Of a stretch of 22,612 nucleotides of DNA, positions 20,944-22,612 are shown one piece after another. The notes beneath the pieces were generated by a model. The model was not told where the DNA came from. It did no database searches and saw nothing but the letters and a program-made list of their open reading frames with translations. The stretch comes from a virus. The position numbers and the translations under genes were made by a program. Location of the stretch: IMG/VR virus record IMGVR_UViG_3300035698_010137, positions 1-22,612 of that record. The stretch is one strand, 5' to 3'. Positions within the stretch are counted from its first letter, which is position 1. Every line of letters starts with the position of its first letter.

Positions 20944-22215
20944 TTACATTCCAATCGCGGCCAAACTGTGCGTATTGGCCTTCCGGTCAAACATGTTACG
21001 CCGTTTCGCAACCCACCCCAAATAGAGGGCCGCAACGAGGTCATCATGACCATGTCCACCCGTGTATTCGATGTTCCCATTAGTCCGGACCTTGTACTCA
21101 TAGAGTCCGAGTTGCTTCCTTAGTTCCGTGTTTTCTTCAGGTATCGCAATCTTACCTTGCTCGAAGGCCAAAGACAGAGCCGTAACAGCTTCCTGCTTGT
21201 TGCGCATAGTCCAGTTAAAAGCCCGCATGTTAGGGACGGCCTGCCGATAATGTTTGACATATTCATCAGGGTCAGCATGCCCGCCAGTTGCGCCGCCCGT
21301 CGTATCTGCAATCACAGACGCGCCGCCAAACATCTCCGAGATTCTTCTTACTCTTTGCGCGGACAGTTCGTGCTTCTGTCCGAGCGGAAAAGCTTCGGAA
21401 TAACAAGCACAATCGCTGTCAACATCAAGCACCACAACAGCGCAAGGGTCAGACACCCGGCCAATGTCAACCGCGACAAGGTAGGTTGATCCACTGTTCC
21501 CCGCTTCCAAATAATCGCCGCGCTTGGCTGACTCAAGATCTTCAGGCCTGAATACCCCGGCCTGATTCGCCGTCGGAATGCATTCATATTCTTGATTATA
21601 AATTGACGAGGGAAGCGAATCCTTGACCAGCTGCAGCTCTTCTTTCCCTGCTGCGGATCGGAAAACCAATCCAGAGCTTGACGGAAACCGCCATGATTTA
21701 TAATACTTCTGATTGGGGTCTTGACCCCGCATATACATCTGTTCGTAGTACCAGTTGTGACCGCGGAACTGCCCGGATATATACATCTGCCCGCGCCTGT
21801 CAGATATCAGCGGACGGATTACCGGCCAAAAATGATCTTCGGTTATGTCCTGAATCTCATCCACCCAAACCAAATCGAGCCCACTTCCGCGTAAATTCTT
21901 TGGCCGATCAAAAGATCGAAAGCCGATGACGCTACCATTGCAAAACTTTATAATAGGGTATGGCTGTGTTTTGCATGATGCGACCAACGGCAAAATAGAT
22001 TCATTTGTTGACATCATTTCCCAGACAGATATTGCCTGCGCATAGGACGGTGCGATATACCAACTTTTCTTGTCGCCCTTACAAGCGCATTCAAGCATTG
22101 CAGACGCGGCTTCGAAAGTTTTCCCCCAACGACGCCCGGCCATGATCGCCTTAAACCTTGCCGGATGCTTAATGACGTTTATCTGATCTTGAGTCAGGCT
22201 AAGCCGTATCTTCAA
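20944..22215 (-). CDS. terL: Large terminase subunit (DNA-packaging ATPase and nuclease, 423 aa)
   Basis: The protein pumps genomic DNA into the prohead and cuts it. Residues 26-33 AGRRWGKT are the Walker A motif, 113-120 LDLVWVDE the Walker B with catalytic Glu120, and YISGQFRG (~145-152) the coupling motif. The RNase-H-like nuclease has Asp250 (VAVDIGRVSDP), Asp304 (VIADTTGG) and a final Asp391/Asp392 (GGHGHDDLVAALYLGW). Length is normal. It overlaps the small-terminase candidate by 17 bp. The start appears to be TTG at 22213-22215; the next in-frame ATG (residue 25) would remove the N-terminal strand just before Walker A. Confidence 0.92.
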   Translation of the reverse strand: MKIRLSLTQDQINVIKHPARFKAIMAGRRWGKTFEAASAMLECACKGDKKSWYIAPSYAQAISVWEMMSTNESILPLVASCKTQPYPIIKFCNGSVIGFRSFDRPKNLRGSGLDLVWVDEIQDITEDHFWPVIRPLISDRRGQMYISGQFRGHNWYYEQMYMRGQDPNQKYYKSWRFPSSSGLVFRSAAGKEELQLVKDSLPSSIYNQEYECIPTANQAGVFRPEDLESAKRGDYLEAGNSGSTYLVAVDIGRVSDPCAVVVLDVDSDCACYSEAFPLGQKHELSAQRVRRISEMFGGASVIADTTGGATGGHADPDEYVKHYRQAVPNMRAFNWTMRNKQEAVTALSLAFEQGKIAIPEENTELRKQLGLYEYKVRTNGNIEYTGGHGHDDLVAALYLGWVAKRRNMFDRKANTHSLAAIGM

Positions 22216-22501
22216 CCGCTTCCCCTATCGCGATGGTATCCCACTGCAATTCGATGACCTTGTCAGAAACAGCCTCGCGGGCTTTCATCAACTTCTGGAG
22301 TAGCTCAATCGATTTGACCCCGGCGATATCAAGACCGCCTTCGGCTTGCATGCACTTCTTGACCTTATCAATTAACGCTTGCTCGATCATGCCCGGGTCG
22401 CATTGATGATCTTTAGCAACCGCACACACATCAGCCGCCGGTAGTTTGATGACGGGCCTAAGCTTTGGACTACTATTTTTTTTCGTCTGTTGTTTGGCCA
22501 T
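22199..22501 (-). CDS. Small terminase subunit candidate (100 aa)
   Basis: This 100-residue mainly helical protein has a basic N terminus (MAKQQTKKNSSPKLRPVIKL) followed by VCAVAKDHQCDPGMIEQALI, which could be a helix-turn-helix, and a second helical stretch (IELLQKLMKAREAVSDKVIE) that could oligomerise. It lies immediately before the large-terminase gene and overlaps it. The sequence is too divergent and short for a confident family call; the role rests on gene order. ATG 22501 is preferred over a TTG at 22510, as it has a GAGAA signal upstream. Confidence 0.6.
   Translation of the reverse strand: MAKQQTKKNSSPKLRPVIKLPAADVCAVAKDHQCDPGMIEQALIDKVKKCMQAEGGLDIAGVKSIELLQKLMKAREAVSDKVIELQWDTIAIGEAVEDTA
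22213..22225 (-). promoter_or_regulatory. Ribosome-binding site deciding a TTG start for the large terminase
   Basis: On the minus strand GGGGA (22221-22225) lies 5 nt before TTG (22213-22215). Together with the overlap with the upstream stop codon (22199-22201) this supports TTG initiation, and the resulting N terminus has the length needed for the ATPase fold. Confidence 0.5.
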
Positions 22502-22543
22502 AATTCTCAAACGCTATAGGCTTCGTGTCTCGCTTTTAACGAC

Positions 22544-22567
22544 GCATAAGTCCTTGCATAAGTCCTT
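22544..22567 (-). repeat. 12-bp tandem repeat upstream of the terminase genes
   Basis: The unit gcataagtcctt is directly repeated at 22544-22555 and 22556-22567; a third partial match (aataaggtcc) lies at 22575-22584. It sits 43-66 bp before the small-terminase start in the non-coding 22502-22612 stretch. Iterated short sites next to terminase genes can be packaging-recognition (cos or pac) sites or operators, but a function is not shown. No convincing promoter hexamer pair is visible in the stretch. Confidence 0.7.
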
Positions 22568-22612
22568 ACGGTACAATAAGGTCCGTTTTCTTTTTTCTCA
22601 CACACAGAAAAG

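Noticed and set aside
22502-22612. Promoter for the terminase operon at the right edge
   Set aside because: A TATAGC-like element exists before the small-terminase start but has no acceptable -35 partner; the real promoter may lie beyond the window.

Overview
The window is a densely packed stretch of a tailed double-stranded DNA bacteriophage or prophage (class Caudoviricetes). Every gene I can support lies on the minus strand, so transcription runs from right to left. Neighbouring genes mostly overlap by 1-20 bases or are separated by less than 40 bases, with many ATGA, TGATG and TAATG stop/start overlaps. The host cannot be named. A small lipoprotein with a good lipobox inside a lysis-like cluster suggests a host with an outer membrane. 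I see no integrase, repressor, replication genes, tRNA, CRISPR array or insertion sequence.

Layout in transcription order (right to left). 22.5-17.2 kb is the packaging and head module: a small-terminase candidate, the large terminase (Walker A, Walker B and nuclease aspartates visible), the portal, a scaffold-like coiled-coil protein, a P22-type major capsid protein with an inserted beta domain, and the first connector gene. A good intrinsic terminator sits directly behind the capsid gene and probably sets the high capsid-to-connector ratio. 17.2-13.9 kb is the neck and tail module: connector, HK97 gp10-like completion protein, tail-tube candidate, chaperone candidate, a short (374 aa) tape-measure protein and a distal-tail candidate with a TTG start. 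13.9-9.9 kb holds fibre and adhesin-type proteins (Ala-Ile-Ala-Trp repeats, Gly/Ser linker, LamG-like fold). 9.8-8.8 kb is a lysis-like cluster of very small genes: single-span membrane proteins, an Rz1-like lipoprotein overlapping another gene out of frame, a zinc ribbon and an XhlA-like protein. No recognisable endolysin is present. 8.8-3.2 kb returns to large virion-type genes: an FN3-like protein, a 771 aa hub or tip candidate, two adhesin-like proteins and a ten-cysteine protein.

The left 3.2 kb is a separate accessory transcription unit. It opens with a strong sigma70-type promoter (3135-3162), followed by a structured leader of about 117 nt that ends in a near-perfect intrinsic terminator only 7 nt before the ribosome-binding site of the first gene. 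This is the architecture of an attenuated or antiterminated operon, or of a small RNA gene. The unit contains unrecognised small genes, a 200-bp direct duplication that produced two copies of one gene (one frameshifted by a further 62-bp tandem duplication), a 57-codon membrane-protein gene, and a DUF7666-type protein with a 77-residue alanine-rich tail made of GCT-dominated codon repeats. A further gene runs off the left edge.

The most interesting places for follow-up are the promoter-leader-terminator element with the operon it controls, the evolving duplicated gene pair, the slippage-prone alanine tail, and the lysis cluster nested between virion genes.
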